64,000 bases of DNA from Ruminococcaceae bacterium UBA7217 (GCA_002490425.1 DKTZ01000019.1:1-64000); one strand, 5' to 3'. Positions 42,870 through 51,963 are shown, counted from the first letter of the stretch. The notes: generated from the letters alone by a model not told the origin. Numbers and translations: made by a program.

Positions 42870-43770
42870 CACTTATAACGCCTCCCTGTTCTTTAAGGTA
42901 TTTGCTCATTGAAATGAGACTTCCGACAGAGCCTGTAAACACACCGATTGCGGCAAAAATTCCAAGTATGTACCAAGCGTAATTCCAGAAGTTTACAAGT
43001 TTAAACTGAGCAATAAGTCCTGAGCAAATGTACTGTATTCCTGAATAAATTCCCAAAAGAACTAAAAACGAAACTAGGCAGGAAATAATGCCTAAATTCA
43101 CGCCCTCAATCATAAACGGCCAACGGATAAACCAATTTGTAGCTCCTACCGCCTTCATAATGCTTATTTCAAGTTTTCTTGAGAACATCGTAATTCTTAT
43201 TGTATTTGAAATAATAAACAGTGAAACAACGAACAAAAGAGCAACTATTCCCACACTGATTATTGTAACAGCTCTTCTAATGCTTACAAGTTTCGTGGCA
43301 ACATCACTGTTCTCACGAACACGTTGAATACCGTCAATAGACTTTAACTGTGTAACTGTGTAATCAAATTGACTGAGGTCTTTAACAACAACCTTGTAGG
43401 CATCAGGAAGAGGATTTTCTTCAAGTCCGTCTAACAATGCGGCATCTGCTCCCATAGCTTCACGCTGTTCTAAAAGTGCGTCATCCTTCGGAACAAAAAT
43501 ACAGTCCTCAACATTGTCAAGTACCTTGATTTTATTTCCGATTATACTTACCTCTTCATCTGTTGCGTCATTCTCGGCAAATACCATAATAACATTTTGA
43601 TTTTCGACATTATCAAGAAGTGCATTAATGTTAAAGAATATCATTGCACCGAGACCTATAATTACAAGACACGCCATAAGAACGGCAACTGACGCCAATG
43701 ACATAAGCTTGTTTACCCAAATGCTTCTGAAACCCTCTTTCGTGAGGTATTTAAGACTTGAGCCTTTCAT
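42862..43770 (-). CDS. ftsX: Cell division ABC transporter membrane protein FtsX
   Basis: 302 residues with FtsX topology: a first membrane segment (about 20-45), a large extracytoplasmic domain (about 50-165, with VVVKDLSQFDYTVTQL) that in other species binds the hydrolase, and three more segments (about 170-295). The motif FSRKLEISIMKAVGATNWFIRWPFMIEG is characteristic. It overlaps ftsE by 4 nt and the M23 gene by 8 nt. It transmits FtsE ATPase cycles across the membrane to activate the M23 protein. Confidence 0.93.
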   Translation of the reverse strand: MKGSSLKYLTKEGFRSIWVNKLMSLASVAVLMACLVIIGLGAMIFFNINALLDNVENQNVIMVFAENDATDEEVSIIGNKIKVLDNVEDCIFVPKDDALLEQREAMGADAALLDGLEENPLPDAYKVVVKDLSQFDYTVTQLKSIDGIQRVRENSDVATKLVSIRRAVTIISVGIVALLFVVSLFIISNTIRITMFSRKLEISIMKAVGATNWFIRWPFMIEGVNLGIISCLVSFLVLLGIYSGIQYICSGLIAQFKLVNFWNYAWYILGIFAAIGVFTGSVGSLISMSKYLKEQGGVISDE

Positions 43771-44741
43771 TCTGCATCACCTCCGTCACTAAGATATGCA
43801 GAATAATCTACATCTGTTTCTTTACCGATATCATTAGAATCAATACCGTAATTTTTCATAAAATCTTCAAGATCCTTGTCTATGTTCGGTTGAATATAAT
43901 AAGCCGTATCGGGGTTTTCTCCGATTTCAGCGGTATTTGCCTGCTCTTCACGGATTTTGTCAACGCTTGCCTGAATGTCTTGATGAGCCGCTTCAATAAG
44001 CTCCTGCTTAGTAGCGGTTTTATCGTCATCGGAAACAACAGCTTCAAAAACAGACTCAGGTGCTGTTGCGGTTTCATTTTCCAATGTGTCCGAAACAACC
44101 TCGCCGTTGTCAATAGTAATAACACGGTGATTAAACCTGCGCACCAATTCATGCTCGTGAGTAACCATTACAACCGTTGTGCCGTTTGCATTTATATGAT
44201 TTAAAAGGTCAACTATTTCATACGACATTTCAGGGTCAATGTTACCCGTAGGCTCGTCCGCAATAAGAATCCCTGCGTTGTTTACAAGTGCACGTGAAAG
44301 CGCAACTCTCTGCTGTTCGCCGCCCGAAAGTTGGTTCGGGTACTGGCGTGCCTTTGAGGTAAGCCCTACAAGGCTTAAAACATAAGGTACACGCTTGCTT
44401 ATTTCTCTTTCCTTTGCACCGATAACACGCATTGCAAACGCAACATTGTCATAAACCGTCATATTGGGAATTAAACGGAAGTCCTGAAAAACAATTCCCA
44501 TTGTTCTGCGAAATTTAGGAATATCACGCTTTTTAATTTTGTTAAGATTATAATCGTTAATGACAACGGTACCTGAATTCGGCACCTGCTCACGCATAAT
44601 GATTTTAAGAAATGTGCTTTTGCCGGCGCCCGAAGCTCCGACTACAAAAACAAATTCTCCGTCATTGATTTTCAGTGATACATTTTTGAGCGCCGCTGTT
44701 CCGTTGTCATAGGTCTTTGAAACATTATTGAACTCTATCAC
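43767..44741 (-). CDS. ftsE: Cell division ATP-binding protein FtsE with long C-terminal tail
   Basis: About 324 residues, versus about 228 for typical FtsE. The ABC ATPase core has Walker A VVGASGAGKSTFLK, signature LSGGEQQRVALSRAL, Walker B ILIADEPTGNIDP and the switch His in VTHEHELV. After residue 218 comes an acidic tail of about 106 residues with no recognised domain (KQELIEAAHQDIQASVDKI, then DKDLEDFMKNYGI). The start is a GTG at 44741 with AGAGG upstream, preceded by an extended -10 promoter. FtsE drives FtsX and the M23 hydrolase at the septum. Confidence 0.92.
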   Translation of the reverse strand: MIEFNNVSKTYDNGTAALKNVSLKINDGEFVFVVGASGAGKSTFLKIIMREQVPNSGTVVINDYNLNKIKKRDIPKFRRTMGIVFQDFRLIPNMTVYDNVAFAMRVIGAKEREISKRVPYVLSLVGLTSKARQYPNQLSGGEQQRVALSRALVNNAGILIADEPTGNIDPEMSYEIVDLLNHINANGTTVVMVTHEHELVRRFNHRVITIDNGEVVSDTLENETATAPESVFEAVVSDDDKTATKQELIEAAHQDIQASVDKIREEQANTAEIGENPDTAYYIQPNIDKDLEDFMKNYGIDSNDIGKETDVDYSAYLSDGGDAE

Positions 44742-44794
44742 AATTTTTACCTCTTTTAGAACAAAGCTATACATTATAACTATTATTAAAGAGA

Positions 44795-44822
44795 ATTATA
44801 CCACAAAATATAGTGTTTGTAA
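44795..44822 (-). promoter_or_regulatory. Extended -10 promoter of ftsEX operon
   Basis: Minus strand: TATAAT (44795-44800) preceded by TGG (TGn extension), with a weak -35 TTACAA (44817-44822) at 16-nt spacing. Confidence 0.6.
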
Positions 44823-44931
44823 CGTATTTTATAAAAAGTTCATATTTATCGTCGATTTGCACAAACTTAAGTCGTATTTATATAGTATATTCACAAAAAA
44901 AAAGAACCGACATTACGTCGGCTCTTAAAAA

Positions 44932-46017
44932 TCAATATTTAACCGGATGAGAATTCAGGTATTTTTTAACCATCAGTGCTACCTTAAACACAATAGCGTC
45001 GTCAAACTCACGAAGGTCAAGTCCCGTCAGCTTCTTAATCTTTTCAAGTCTGTAAACCAAGGTGTTTCTGTGAACGAAAAGTTTTCTTGACGTCTCGGAA
45101 ACATTAAGGTTATTTTCGAAGAACTTTTGAATGGTGAAAAGCGTTTCATGGTCAAGGCTTTCAATTGAGCCTCGCTTGAATATTTCTTTCAGGAACATTT
45201 CGCAAAGCGTTGTGGGGAGCTGATAAATAAGCCTTGCTATACCGAGATTATCATAGCTTACAATTGTTTTTTCTGTATCAAACACCTTGCCGACCTCAAG
45301 TGAAACCTGAGCCTCACGGAAAGAGCGCGCCAAATCCTTTATACTGTCAATCGTTGTGCCTATCCCGACAAGAACACGTGTATAATACTCCGTGCCGAGA
45401 GAATCAACTATTGAGCGTGCAAGCTTTTCAAGGTCTTTTGTGTCTATTCCCGCCTTAACCTCTTTAACAAGAGCTATATCGGTCTCATTTATATTGATAA
45501 CAAAATCCTTTGTTTTGTCGGGGAACAAATCCTGAATAACATCGAACACTGAAACATCGTTATGCTCTGCAATTCTTATTAGAAGGACCACCCTTGTTGC
45601 GTCGTTGTTGAAACGAAGCTCACGTGCCTTAATGTAAATGTCACCGGGAAGTATATTTTCAAGAATTACATTCTTAATAAAATTGCCCCTGTCATATTTT
45701 TCATCATAATACTGCTTAATAGTGGAAAGTGAAACAGAAAGAACCGCTACATAACGGGTTGCAATCTCGTCATCGCCTTCAACGAAAACAGCATATTCGG
45801 GGTGCATATGAGCGCCGAAAGCTTTGTAAGTGTAGCCATCGGAAACTGAAATTTCAGATGATGCAAAAGCAACAGACAGCGCGTGCGGCTGAATCTCACC
45901 TATTCTGCCAAGCTCACTGCACGAAATAACCGTGCCTGTTTCATCAATTACACCGAAGGTTCGGTCAATAACCTCGACCATCTGGTGAACTATTCCTTGG
46001 AACAATCTGTTTGACAT
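44932..46017 (-). CDS. CdaR/PucR-type transcriptional regulator
   Basis: About 361 residues. An N-terminal sensor-like region (residues 1-110, FGVIDETGTVISCSELGRIG) and a middle GGDEF-like region precede a C-terminal PucR-type helix-turn-helix (FFENNLNVSETSRKLFVHRNTLVYRLEKIKKLTGLDLRE compressed over about residues 310-350). CdaR-type proteins activate sugar-diacid or related catabolic genes; no such target is adjacent here, so the ligand is unknown. The ATG at 46017 has GGGGGG upstream. Monocistronic by spacing. Confidence 0.85.
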   Translation of the reverse strand: MSNRLFQGIVHQMVEVIDRTFGVIDETGTVISCSELGRIGEIQPHALSVAFASSEISVSDGYTYKAFGAHMHPEYAVFVEGDDEIATRYVAVLSVSLSTIKQYYDEKYDRGNFIKNVILENILPGDIYIKARELRFNNDATRVVLLIRIAEHNDVSVFDVIQDLFPDKTKDFVININETDIALVKEVKAGIDTKDLEKLARSIVDSLGTEYYTRVLVGIGTTIDSIKDLARSFREAQVSLEVGKVFDTEKTIVSYDNLGIARLIYQLPTTLCEMFLKEIFKRGSIESLDHETLFTIQKFFENNLNVSETSRKLFVHRNTLVYRLEKIKKLTGLDLREFDDAIVFKVALMVKKYLNSHPVKY

Positions 46018-46200
46018 TAGGAACCCCCCATTTTTTGTGTTTATACAAAAACACAATTACAACACTATGTATTTTACACAATAAATACACATTTTGCAAG
46101 CGAATTTTTGAAATTTTTCGATTTTTTCAAACATTTTTCACAAAAAAATGTCCAAAAATTAGTCAAACAACGCAATTCAGGGCCTTTTTGCTCTGTTTTT

Positions 46201-46935
46201 TTATTGTTCAAAATCACTAAAAAATTTTCCTGCCTCGACTTTTGACAGCTCATCGGACGTAATTTCACGGCATTTACCCGGTTTCAGCGTTTCGTCCAAA
46301 GGTAAATTACCCATTTTTGTCCGCTTAAGAGAAATTACTTTATTGCCCGCAGCCGCAAACATTCGCTTTATTTGATGATATTTACCCTCGCATATTTGAA
46401 TGTTCACAAGAGGATTATCACCGTTTTCAAGTATTTTTACCCTCGATTCAAGGCAGGTTGTCCCGTCTGAGAGCACTATTCCGTTTTGAATAAGCTCAAG
46501 CTGTTCCTTTGACAGAGACTGGGCAAGCCTTGCCTCGTATGTCTTTACAATATGATTTTTCGGAGATAAAATTCTGTGTGCAAAATCTCCGTCGTCGGTA
46601 ATAAGGACAAATCCGACTGTGTCCTTATCAAGCCTGCCAGCAGGGAAAAGTCCCGAGCGGAAAAGCTCCGGCGGTACAAGGTCAACAACCGTTTTTTCCG
46701 ACTTTGAGTCACTTGCGGATACGACGCCTGCAGGCTTATTCAGCATTAAATATATATACTTTTTCAAAATAAGCTCTTTGCCGTCCAAAGAAACAGTATC
46801 GTTTTCGCTTATTTTAACCGAAGAATCCCTTACTGTTTTTCCGTTAACGGCTACTCTTCCGCTCTTTATCATTTCTTTTACATCTTTTCTTGACGACGCA
46901 CCCTGCGACGCAAGAATTTTGTCAAGTCTTTCCAT
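46201..46935 (-). CDS. rsuA: 16S rRNA pseudouridine synthase RsuA family
   Basis: 244 residues: an N-terminal S4 RNA-binding domain (ERLDKILASQGASSRKDVKEMIKSGRV split over about 1-60) and a catalytic domain with PAGRLDKDTVGFVLITDDGD, where the Asp in GRLD is the catalytic residue. RsuA makes the pseudouridine in small-subunit rRNA (position 516 in E. coli). Family members RluB/E/F have the same layout, so the exact target is inferred. It directly follows the DUF4830 gene. Confidence 0.85.
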   Translation of the reverse strand: MERLDKILASQGASSRKDVKEMIKSGRVAVNGKTVRDSSVKISENDTVSLDGKELILKKYIYLMLNKPAGVVSASDSKSEKTVVDLVPPELFRSGLFPAGRLDKDTVGFVLITDDGDFAHRILSPKNHIVKTYEARLAQSLSKEQLELIQNGIVLSDGTTCLESRVKILENGDNPLVNIQICEGKYHQIKRMFAAAGNKVISLKRTKMGNLPLDETLKPGKCREITSDELSKVEAGKFFSDFEQ

Positions 46936-46949
46936 AATAATGTTTATTC

Positions 46950-47429
46950 CTACTCCTGCGGCTTAGTAAATCCGTGCATAAAGCCGTCAAGCTCGACTGA
47001 ACACACATCGCCGCCTATTACTTTGCCGTTGCATACAAGTATATTTATTCTTATGCAGTCTTTATCCTCGTATTCTTCGTAATTTTTTACGGCATAAGTC
47101 CATTTTTTCGCTCTCATTCCCTTAAAAGAGGTCAGGTCAAATCCTTGGGAAAGCTGAATTTCGTTGTATTTTGTATAAACCTCGTCAAACTCTTCGGGAA
47201 TTATTATTTCACGAACCTCGGTGGGTTCCTCCGAAACCTCCCAACCGAACTGTGAAATAAAGCTGAGTCTCTCGCTTTCGTTTGAAGCCGAAAGATTTGC
47301 CGTGTTATTGTTCTTTGAAACATCTTCACTGTCTTTTGAGAGAAAAATAAGCACACCGGCTGTCAGCACCACAAAAAGAATAATAAGAATTGCTCTTATT
47401 TGCTTTGATTTAACCGTGTAGATAAACAT
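46950..47429 (-). CDS. Membrane-anchored DUF4830 protein
   Basis: 159 residues with an N-terminal transmembrane anchor (about 11-30, AILIILFVVLTAGVLIFL) and a C-terminal extracytoplasmic domain of DUF4830 type: IIIPEEFDEVYTKYNEIQLSQ, then FDLTSFKGMRAKKWTYAVKNY and CNGKVIGGDVCSVELDGFMHG. The function of the domain is unknown. Its start codon follows a stem-loop and T run (see 47435-47474). It lies upstream of the pseudouridine synthase gene. Confidence 0.8.
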   Translation of the reverse strand: MFIYTVKSKQIRAILIILFVVLTAGVLIFLSKDSEDVSKNNNTANLSASNESERLSFISQFGWEVSEEPTEVREIIIPEEFDEVYTKYNEIQLSQGFDLTSFKGMRAKKWTYAVKNYEEYEDKDCIRINILVCNGKVIGGDVCSVELDGFMHGFTKPQE

Positions 47430-47434
47430 AAAAA

Positions 47435-47474
47435 CACCTCGAACACATTTTTATAATAAATATGCTGCGAGGCG
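47435..47474 (-). promoter_or_regulatory. Hairpin overlapping the start region of DUF4830 gene
   Basis: On the minus strand CGCCTCG (47468-47474) pairs with CGAGGTG (47435-47441), which includes the GAGGTG SD, across a 26-nt loop. TTTTT and the ATG follow directly. It could limit translation or terminate transcription. Confidence 0.4.
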
Positions 47475-47493
47475 GTTTTTAATGAATATAAAT

Positions 47494-48027
47494 TTATTCG
47501 TCAATGCGCTTTGACTGCGAAGCTGCTCTGAGCTGCTGGCGGGTACGGCGGATTTCATTTACGGAGCTTGTAAGAGTTTCATCTGCCATACCGACTATGT
47601 TTTCAACATATTCGCTTGCACTCTTACGCATTTCGCTTGACCAATTCTTTGCCTGCTCGGTAAGCTCTGTTGCGGCATTTCTTGCCTGCTCAACAATTTC
47701 ATTTGCGGCATTTCTTGCCTGCTGCATCATTTCGGCAGCCTGAGCCTCAGCACCTCTTGTAATTTCATCCTCGGAAATTATTTCCTTTGCACGAAGATGT
47801 GCCTGCTCGATAATGTCGTCAGCGCTTGCCTGTGCGCTTGCAAGAATTTCTTTGCGCTCCGATGCAATCTTTCTTGCCTGTGTAAGCTCATCAGGCATAT
47901 TAAGCCTTATGTCTTCAACAGCCGTTTTAATTGCCTCTGCATCAACTAATATATTTGATGTAAAGGGAACGCTTTTGCCCTCGTCAATAATATTGATTAT
48001 CTCGTCAAGTAAACTTTCTATGGTCAT
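47494..48027 (-). CDS. Coiled-coil protein (DivIVA/ATPase-b-like), downstream of coaD
   Basis: 177 residues, almost entirely a Ala/Glu/Gln/Arg-rich coiled coil, with imperfect repeats of EIVEQARNAATEL type between residues 85 and 125. There is no membrane segment. Similar proteins after coaD in Clostridia are annotated as ATPase or DivIVA-like; the true role is unknown and may be structural. Its start overlaps the coaD stop by 4 nt, so it is translated together with CoaD. Confidence 0.7.
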   Translation of the reverse strand: MTIESLLDEIINIIDEGKSVPFTSNILVDAEAIKTAVEDIRLNMPDELTQARKIASERKEILASAQASADDIIEQAHLRAKEIISEDEITRGAEAQAAEMMQQARNAANEIVEQARNAATELTEQAKNWSSEMRKSASEYVENIVGMADETLTSSVNEIRRTRQQLRAASQSKRIDE

Positions 48028-48521
48028 TTTTCTGCACCTCTCATAATTCTTTTGACTATATCATCACGAACCGCTTCGGGAACAAAATCGCTTATGTCCC
48101 CTCCAAGCTCGCAAATTTGCTTTACAACGCTTGAGCTTAAATACATATTTTCGCTTCTTGTATTTATAAATATTGTTTCAAGGTCGCCGTTCAGCTTTTT
48201 GTTAAGCTGTGCCTGCTGAAACTCATATTCAAAATCAGACAAAGCCCGAAGTCCTTTAACGACTGCAACAGCGCCGCATTCCCTTGCATACTCCGCCAAA
48301 AGCCCGTCGGCAACTCTGACTTCAACATTCTGCAAATGAGAAGTACAACGCCTGATTAACTCCGCACGCTCATCAGGGGAAAAATAAAAGCTGTTTTTCT
48401 TTGACGGATTAAACATAACGGCTACTATTACTTTGTCGAAAAGTAATGAGCTTCGCTCAATAATATCAAGATGACCGTTTGTAATCGGGTCAAACGAACC
48501 GGGGCAAATAACAGTTCTCAT
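48024..48521 (-). CDS. coaD: Pantetheine-phosphate adenylyltransferase
   Basis: 165 residues, the standard length. It makes dephospho-CoA from 4'-phosphopantetheine and ATP. The nucleotidyltransferase motif GSFDPITNGHLDIIERS (T/HxGH type) opens the protein and the YLSSSVVKQI (ISSS-like) motif is near residue 128. It overlaps rsmD by 4 nt, the usual rsmD-coaD pair. Confidence 0.95.
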   Translation of the reverse strand: MRTVICPGSFDPITNGHLDIIERSSLLFDKVIVAVMFNPSKKNSFYFSPDERAELIRRCTSHLQNVEVRVADGLLAEYARECGAVAVVKGLRALSDFEYEFQQAQLNKKLNGDLETIFINTRSENMYLSSSVVKQICELGGDISDFVPEAVRDDIVKRIMRGAEK

Positions 48522-49063
48522 AATAACTTATTCTTTCTGTACGTTGTAATCTTTATTTTACCGTATTTATATTCACGGGCGACTGAAAAATCCCCTGCCG
48601 TTTCGGGAAGCGTTTCTTCCAAAGATGTTTCACAGACGATAATTCCGCCGTCGCTAACTTTCCCCGCCACTATCGGCAAAACCTTATCAATAATCTGTTT
48701 TCTGTAAGGCGGGTCAAGAAATACAATGTCAAACACGTCGTGAGTAAGCTCTGCGTAAGATACACCGTCGCCCGAAAATGTGCTCGCTCTTTTTTCAAAG
48801 CCGCAAATTTTAAGATTTTCTTTTACCGTGTCCAAGGACCGCTTTGACGAATCCACAAAGCAACAGTGCCTTGCCCCTCTTGAAATTGCCTCAATTCCGA
48901 GCTGACCCGAACCTGCAAACAGGTCAAGAACATTAGCTTCGGGAATATCAAACTGAATAATATTAAATATTCCCTCTTTAACCTTGTCAGTAGTAGGGCG
49001 TACATCGTCACCCTCTAAAGTGATAAGCCGCCTGCCCCTTGCTTCGCCTGTAATAACTCTCAT
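48518..49063 (-). CDS. rsmD: 16S rRNA (guanine966-N2)-methyltransferase
   Basis: About 181 residues. SAM motif NVLDLFAGSGQLGIEAISRG and the catalytic DPPY in DIVFLDPPYRKQ are intact, as is the N-terminal RVITGEARGRRL with RPTTDKVKEGIFNI. It methylates G966 of 16S rRNA. The ATG at 49063 with GGAGC upstream is chosen over a TTG 12 nt earlier. First gene of rsmD-coaD-coiled coil. Confidence 0.93.
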   Translation of the reverse strand: MRVITGEARGRRLITLEGDDVRPTTDKVKEGIFNIIQFDIPEANVLDLFAGSGQLGIEAISRGARHCCFVDSSKRSLDTVKENLKICGFEKRASTFSGDGVSYAELTHDVFDIVFLDPPYRKQIIDKVLPIVAGKVSDGGIIVCETSLEETLPETAGDFSVAREYKYGKIKITTYRKNKLL

Positions 49064-49104
49064 AATCTGCTCCAAACCGAAACTTACGTTATTCCAATAT
49101 TATA

Positions 49105-49132
49105 TTATTACAATTTTTCGTCGATTTGTCAA
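49105..49132 (-). promoter_or_regulatory. Sigma-A promoter of rsmD-coaD
   Basis: Minus strand: TTGACA (49127-49132), a 16-nt spacer, TAATAA (49105-49110). Confidence 0.55.
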
Positions 49133-49154
49133 GTTTTTTGGCAAATCCGCTGAA

Positions 49155-49802
49155 TTAATTCAGTAATATTCTTGTAAGCTCCTGTGCATTTTCAGCAAAA
49201 GAGGTTGCACCTGCCGACTCCAAAACAGCCTTACTACGAAATCCCCAAAGCACGCCGATAAAGTCAATTCCCGAATTTGCGGCCGTTTGCACGTCAACGT
49301 CGGAATCGCCTACAAAATACGCATTTTCTGCCTTTGCGCCAAGCTTTCGGAGTGCTTTTAGCGTAGTGTCGGGATACGGCTTATGACGTGTGTTTTCGCT
49401 CGCTCCGACAGTAACGATTATTAAATCACCGAATATTCCTTTGCAAAGAGCCTGCGCCGCAAAATCCGCCTTATTTGTTACAATAGCCGTTTTAAAGCCC
49501 GATTTTTTTAATTCACGAAGCATTTGGATTATGCCCGAATAAGGCTTTGTTTTGTCATTCATATGCTTTTCGTAAAATGTGCAAAAATTCTCAAAACACT
49601 TTTGCAGCATTTCTTCACTGCAATTTTTCGGAACAGAGCGTTCTATAAGCTTTTTTATTCCGTTGCCGACAAAGCTTCTGACATCTTCTGTGCTGTGAGT
49701 CGGGAAACCGTTTTCCGCCATAGAAAAATTCACCGCATCGGTCAAATCTTCAAGAGTATTTAAAAGTGTTCCGTCCAAATCAAAAATTACCGTATTCTTC
49801 AT
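49155..49802 (-). CDS. HAD hydrolase, phosphoglycolate phosphatase-like
   Basis: 215 residues. HAD motif I IFDLDGTLLNTLEDL (nucleophile Asp), motif II AIVTNKADFAA, and motif IV YFVGDSDVDVQTAANSG are all present, with a helical C1 cap as in Gph/PgmB proteins. The substrate is likely a small phosphate ester such as phosphoglycolate. Its start overlaps the end of uvrC by 23 nt. Confidence 0.85.
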   Translation of the reverse strand: MKNTVIFDLDGTLLNTLEDLTDAVNFSMAENGFPTHSTEDVRSFVGNGIKKLIERSVPKNCSEEMLQKCFENFCTFYEKHMNDKTKPYSGIIQMLRELKKSGFKTAIVTNKADFAAQALCKGIFGDLIIVTVGASENTRHKPYPDTTLKALRKLGAKAENAYFVGDSDVDVQTAANSGIDFIGVLWGFRSKAVLESAGATSFAENAQELTRILLN

Positions 49803-51636
49803 TTTCTGCTCCGTTATAATACAAATAAATTTTTTCTGCCAAATCCTTATTTATTCCCTTTACCCTTTGCAAATCCTCAACGCCTGCATTTTTGATTGCC
49901 TTTATAGTTTTAAATTCCTTAAAAAGTGCCTTTGCCTTTTGCTCGCCGATGCCGTTTATTTGTGTAAGCGAAAGAGTAAGACCGCTCTTTGCGTGCTTTT
50001 TGCGGTGGTAGCCTATTGAAAAGCGGTGTACCTCCTCCTGAATTTCGGAAACGAGGGTAAAAACAGAACGGTTATCGTTTATTGTTATTTCGCCGCCGCC
50101 CTGCGCTATCGCCCTTGTGCGGTGCTTATTGTCCTTAACCATTCCGAACACGGGAACATCTAAATTAAACGGCATTAAAGCCTCTTTAACCGCATTAACC
50201 TGTCCTATTCCGCCGTCAAGCAAAATAAGGTCCGGCATTTTTCCGAAGCCGTCTTCTTCGCCGTCGTCCTTGTGGAGAAGATACTCGTTAAAGCGCCTTG
50301 TCAGCACCTCACGCATTGAGCCGTAATCGTCCTGACCCGTGAATGATTTAATTGCGAATGTGCGGTATGCCCTTTTTAACGGTCTTCCGTTTTTGAAAAC
50401 AATCATACCCGCAACATTATCAGCCCCTGCAGTATGAGAAATGTCGTAGGATTCAATATATTCAGGTGTATTTTCAAGGCCTAAAAGTGTCTTTAACTCT
50501 TCAAGCGCACGGATTTCAGTGCCTTTTCTTCCATTTTTCTGGGCAAGCTTTTCAAATGCGTTTTCACGGCACATATTGACAAGTCTTACGCCTTCGCCAC
50601 GGGACGGCACCGCAATAGTGCATTTTTTGCCCAAAAGCTCCGTAAGATACTTCTCAACAAGCTCGCTGTCGTCGCACATTTCGTCTAAAATAACCTTTTT
50701 CGGCACTGAATTTCTCATTCCGTAATACTGCATAAGAAAATCAGTACGCATTGCACCGTTTGCCTCGCCGTCAAGAAAAAAATGCTCGCTGTCGCAAAGC
50801 CTGCCGCCGTTAAAGCGCAAAACCGCCGTGCAAACATCATCGCCGTTTGATGCAACTGCAAAAACATCTTTAGACTCGTCCGTTTCCGTAACAACCTTTT
50901 GCTTTGACTGCATATTTTTTATTGCGTTTATTTTATCTCTGAATCTTGCGGCGGCCTCAAACTGAAGATTTTCAGATGCCGTCTGCATTTTCTTTTCGAG
51001 AGATTTAATTACAGAGCTTACATCGCCCTCAAGAAATTTTAATGCTTCATTCACAGACTCCTCATATTCGGACTGCGGTATTTTGCCCGTACACACGCCC
51101 ATACACCTGTCAATGTGGAAATTAAGACACGGTCTGCCCTTTTTGAAATCCCTCGGAAAAACCTTATTACACTGCGGAAGTTTAAAAATTTTATTTGCCT
51201 CATCAACCGACTGCTTAACTGAATAAGAGCTTGTAAAAGGACCGATAAACTGCGCGTTACTGTCATCCTTTTGCAGAACAGCTGATATTTTTCGGTACGG
51301 GTCATTTGTGACTTTTATATAGCTGTAGCCCTTATCGTCTTTAAGCAAAATGTTGTATTTCGGCATATTCTGCTTAATAAGGCTTGCCTCCAAAACGAGC
51401 GCCTCAAACTCGGAATCGCAAAGAATATAATCAAAATCGTCAACATTTTCAACCATTTTGCGAACCTTTAAAGAATGTCCGTTCTGTGAGCCGAAATATT
51501 GGCTGACACGGTTTTTAAGCTTTTTCGCCTTGCCGATATATATAATTTTTCCTTTTGCGTTTTTCATAATGTAAACTCCCGGTGTGAGTGGAAGCTTCAT
51601 CGCTTTTTCACGCAGTATTTTCATTTTCGGGTTCAA
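49780..51636 (-). CDS. uvrC: Excinuclease ABC subunit C
   Basis: About 618 residues, the nuclease subunit of nucleotide excision repair. The GIY-YIG domain (PGVYIMKNAKGKIIYIGKAK) is N-terminal; a UVR motif (VIKSLEKKMQTASENLQFEAAARFRDKI over about 200-230) is central; an RNase H-like endonuclease half (SYDISHTAGADNVAGMIVF, LILLDGGIGQVNAV) and a C-terminal helix-hairpin-helix (INGIGEQKAKALFKEF) follow. The best start is the TTG at 51636, 8 nt after AGGAGG; a GTG at 51645 is too near that site. Confidence 0.94.
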   Translation of the reverse strand: MNPKMKILREKAMKLPLTPGVYIMKNAKGKIIYIGKAKKLKNRVSQYFGSQNGHSLKVRKMVENVDDFDYILCDSEFEALVLEASLIKQNMPKYNILLKDDKGYSYIKVTNDPYRKISAVLQKDDSNAQFIGPFTSSYSVKQSVDEANKIFKLPQCNKVFPRDFKKGRPCLNFHIDRCMGVCTGKIPQSEYEESVNEALKFLEGDVSSVIKSLEKKMQTASENLQFEAAARFRDKINAIKNMQSKQKVVTETDESKDVFAVASNGDDVCTAVLRFNGGRLCDSEHFFLDGEANGAMRTDFLMQYYGMRNSVPKKVILDEMCDDSELVEKYLTELLGKKCTIAVPSRGEGVRLVNMCRENAFEKLAQKNGRKGTEIRALEELKTLLGLENTPEYIESYDISHTAGADNVAGMIVFKNGRPLKRAYRTFAIKSFTGQDDYGSMREVLTRRFNEYLLHKDDGEEDGFGKMPDLILLDGGIGQVNAVKEALMPFNLDVPVFGMVKDNKHRTRAIAQGGGEITINDNRSVFTLVSEIQEEVHRFSIGYHRKKHAKSGLTLSLTQINGIGEQKAKALFKEFKTIKAIKNAGVEDLQRVKGINKDLAEKIYLYYNGAENEEYGNF

Positions 51637-51653
51637 CCGTGTCACCTCCTAAT

Positions 51654-51687
51654 AAAAAAACAAGGCACACCGCAAAAGCGATGTGCC
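51654..51687 (-). terminator. Rho-independent terminator of ptsH
   Basis: GGCACACCGC (51664-51673) pairs with GCGATGTGCC (51678-51687), with one mismatch, followed on the minus strand by TTGTTTTTTT. It lies between ptsH and uvrC. Confidence 0.8.
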
Positions 51688-51699
51688 AATAAGCTTAAA

Positions 51700-51963
51700 T
51701 TACTCAGCAAAGCCTGACTCAACAAGTTTCACGAGTTCATCAACAGCCTGCTCCTCGTCAGAACCGCTTGCATGAATACGAATTGTTGTACCGCCCATAA
51801 TACCGAGAGATAAAACGCCGAGAAGGCTCTTAGCGTTAACTCTTCTGTCTTCCTTCTCAACCCAAATTGACGATTTGAATTCGTTAGCTTTCTGGATAAA
51901 GAAAGTAGCGGGACGGGCATGAAGACCTACCTGATTTTTTACTTCAACATCTTTTGTATACAT
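51700..51963 (-). CDS. ptsH: Phosphocarrier protein HPr
   Basis: 87 residues, normal length. The phosphoryl-accepting His15 lies in VGLHARPA and the regulatory Ser46 in NAKSLLGVLSLG, so both PTS transfer and HPr-kinase regulation look possible, unlike Crh, which lacks His15. No ptsI or sugar EII gene is nearby. The ATG at 51963 follows GGGAGA. Confidence 0.92.
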   Translation of the reverse strand: MYTKDVEVKNQVGLHARPATFFIQKANEFKSSIWVEKEDRRVNAKSLLGVLSLGIMGGTTIRIHASGSDEEQAVDELVKLVESGFAE

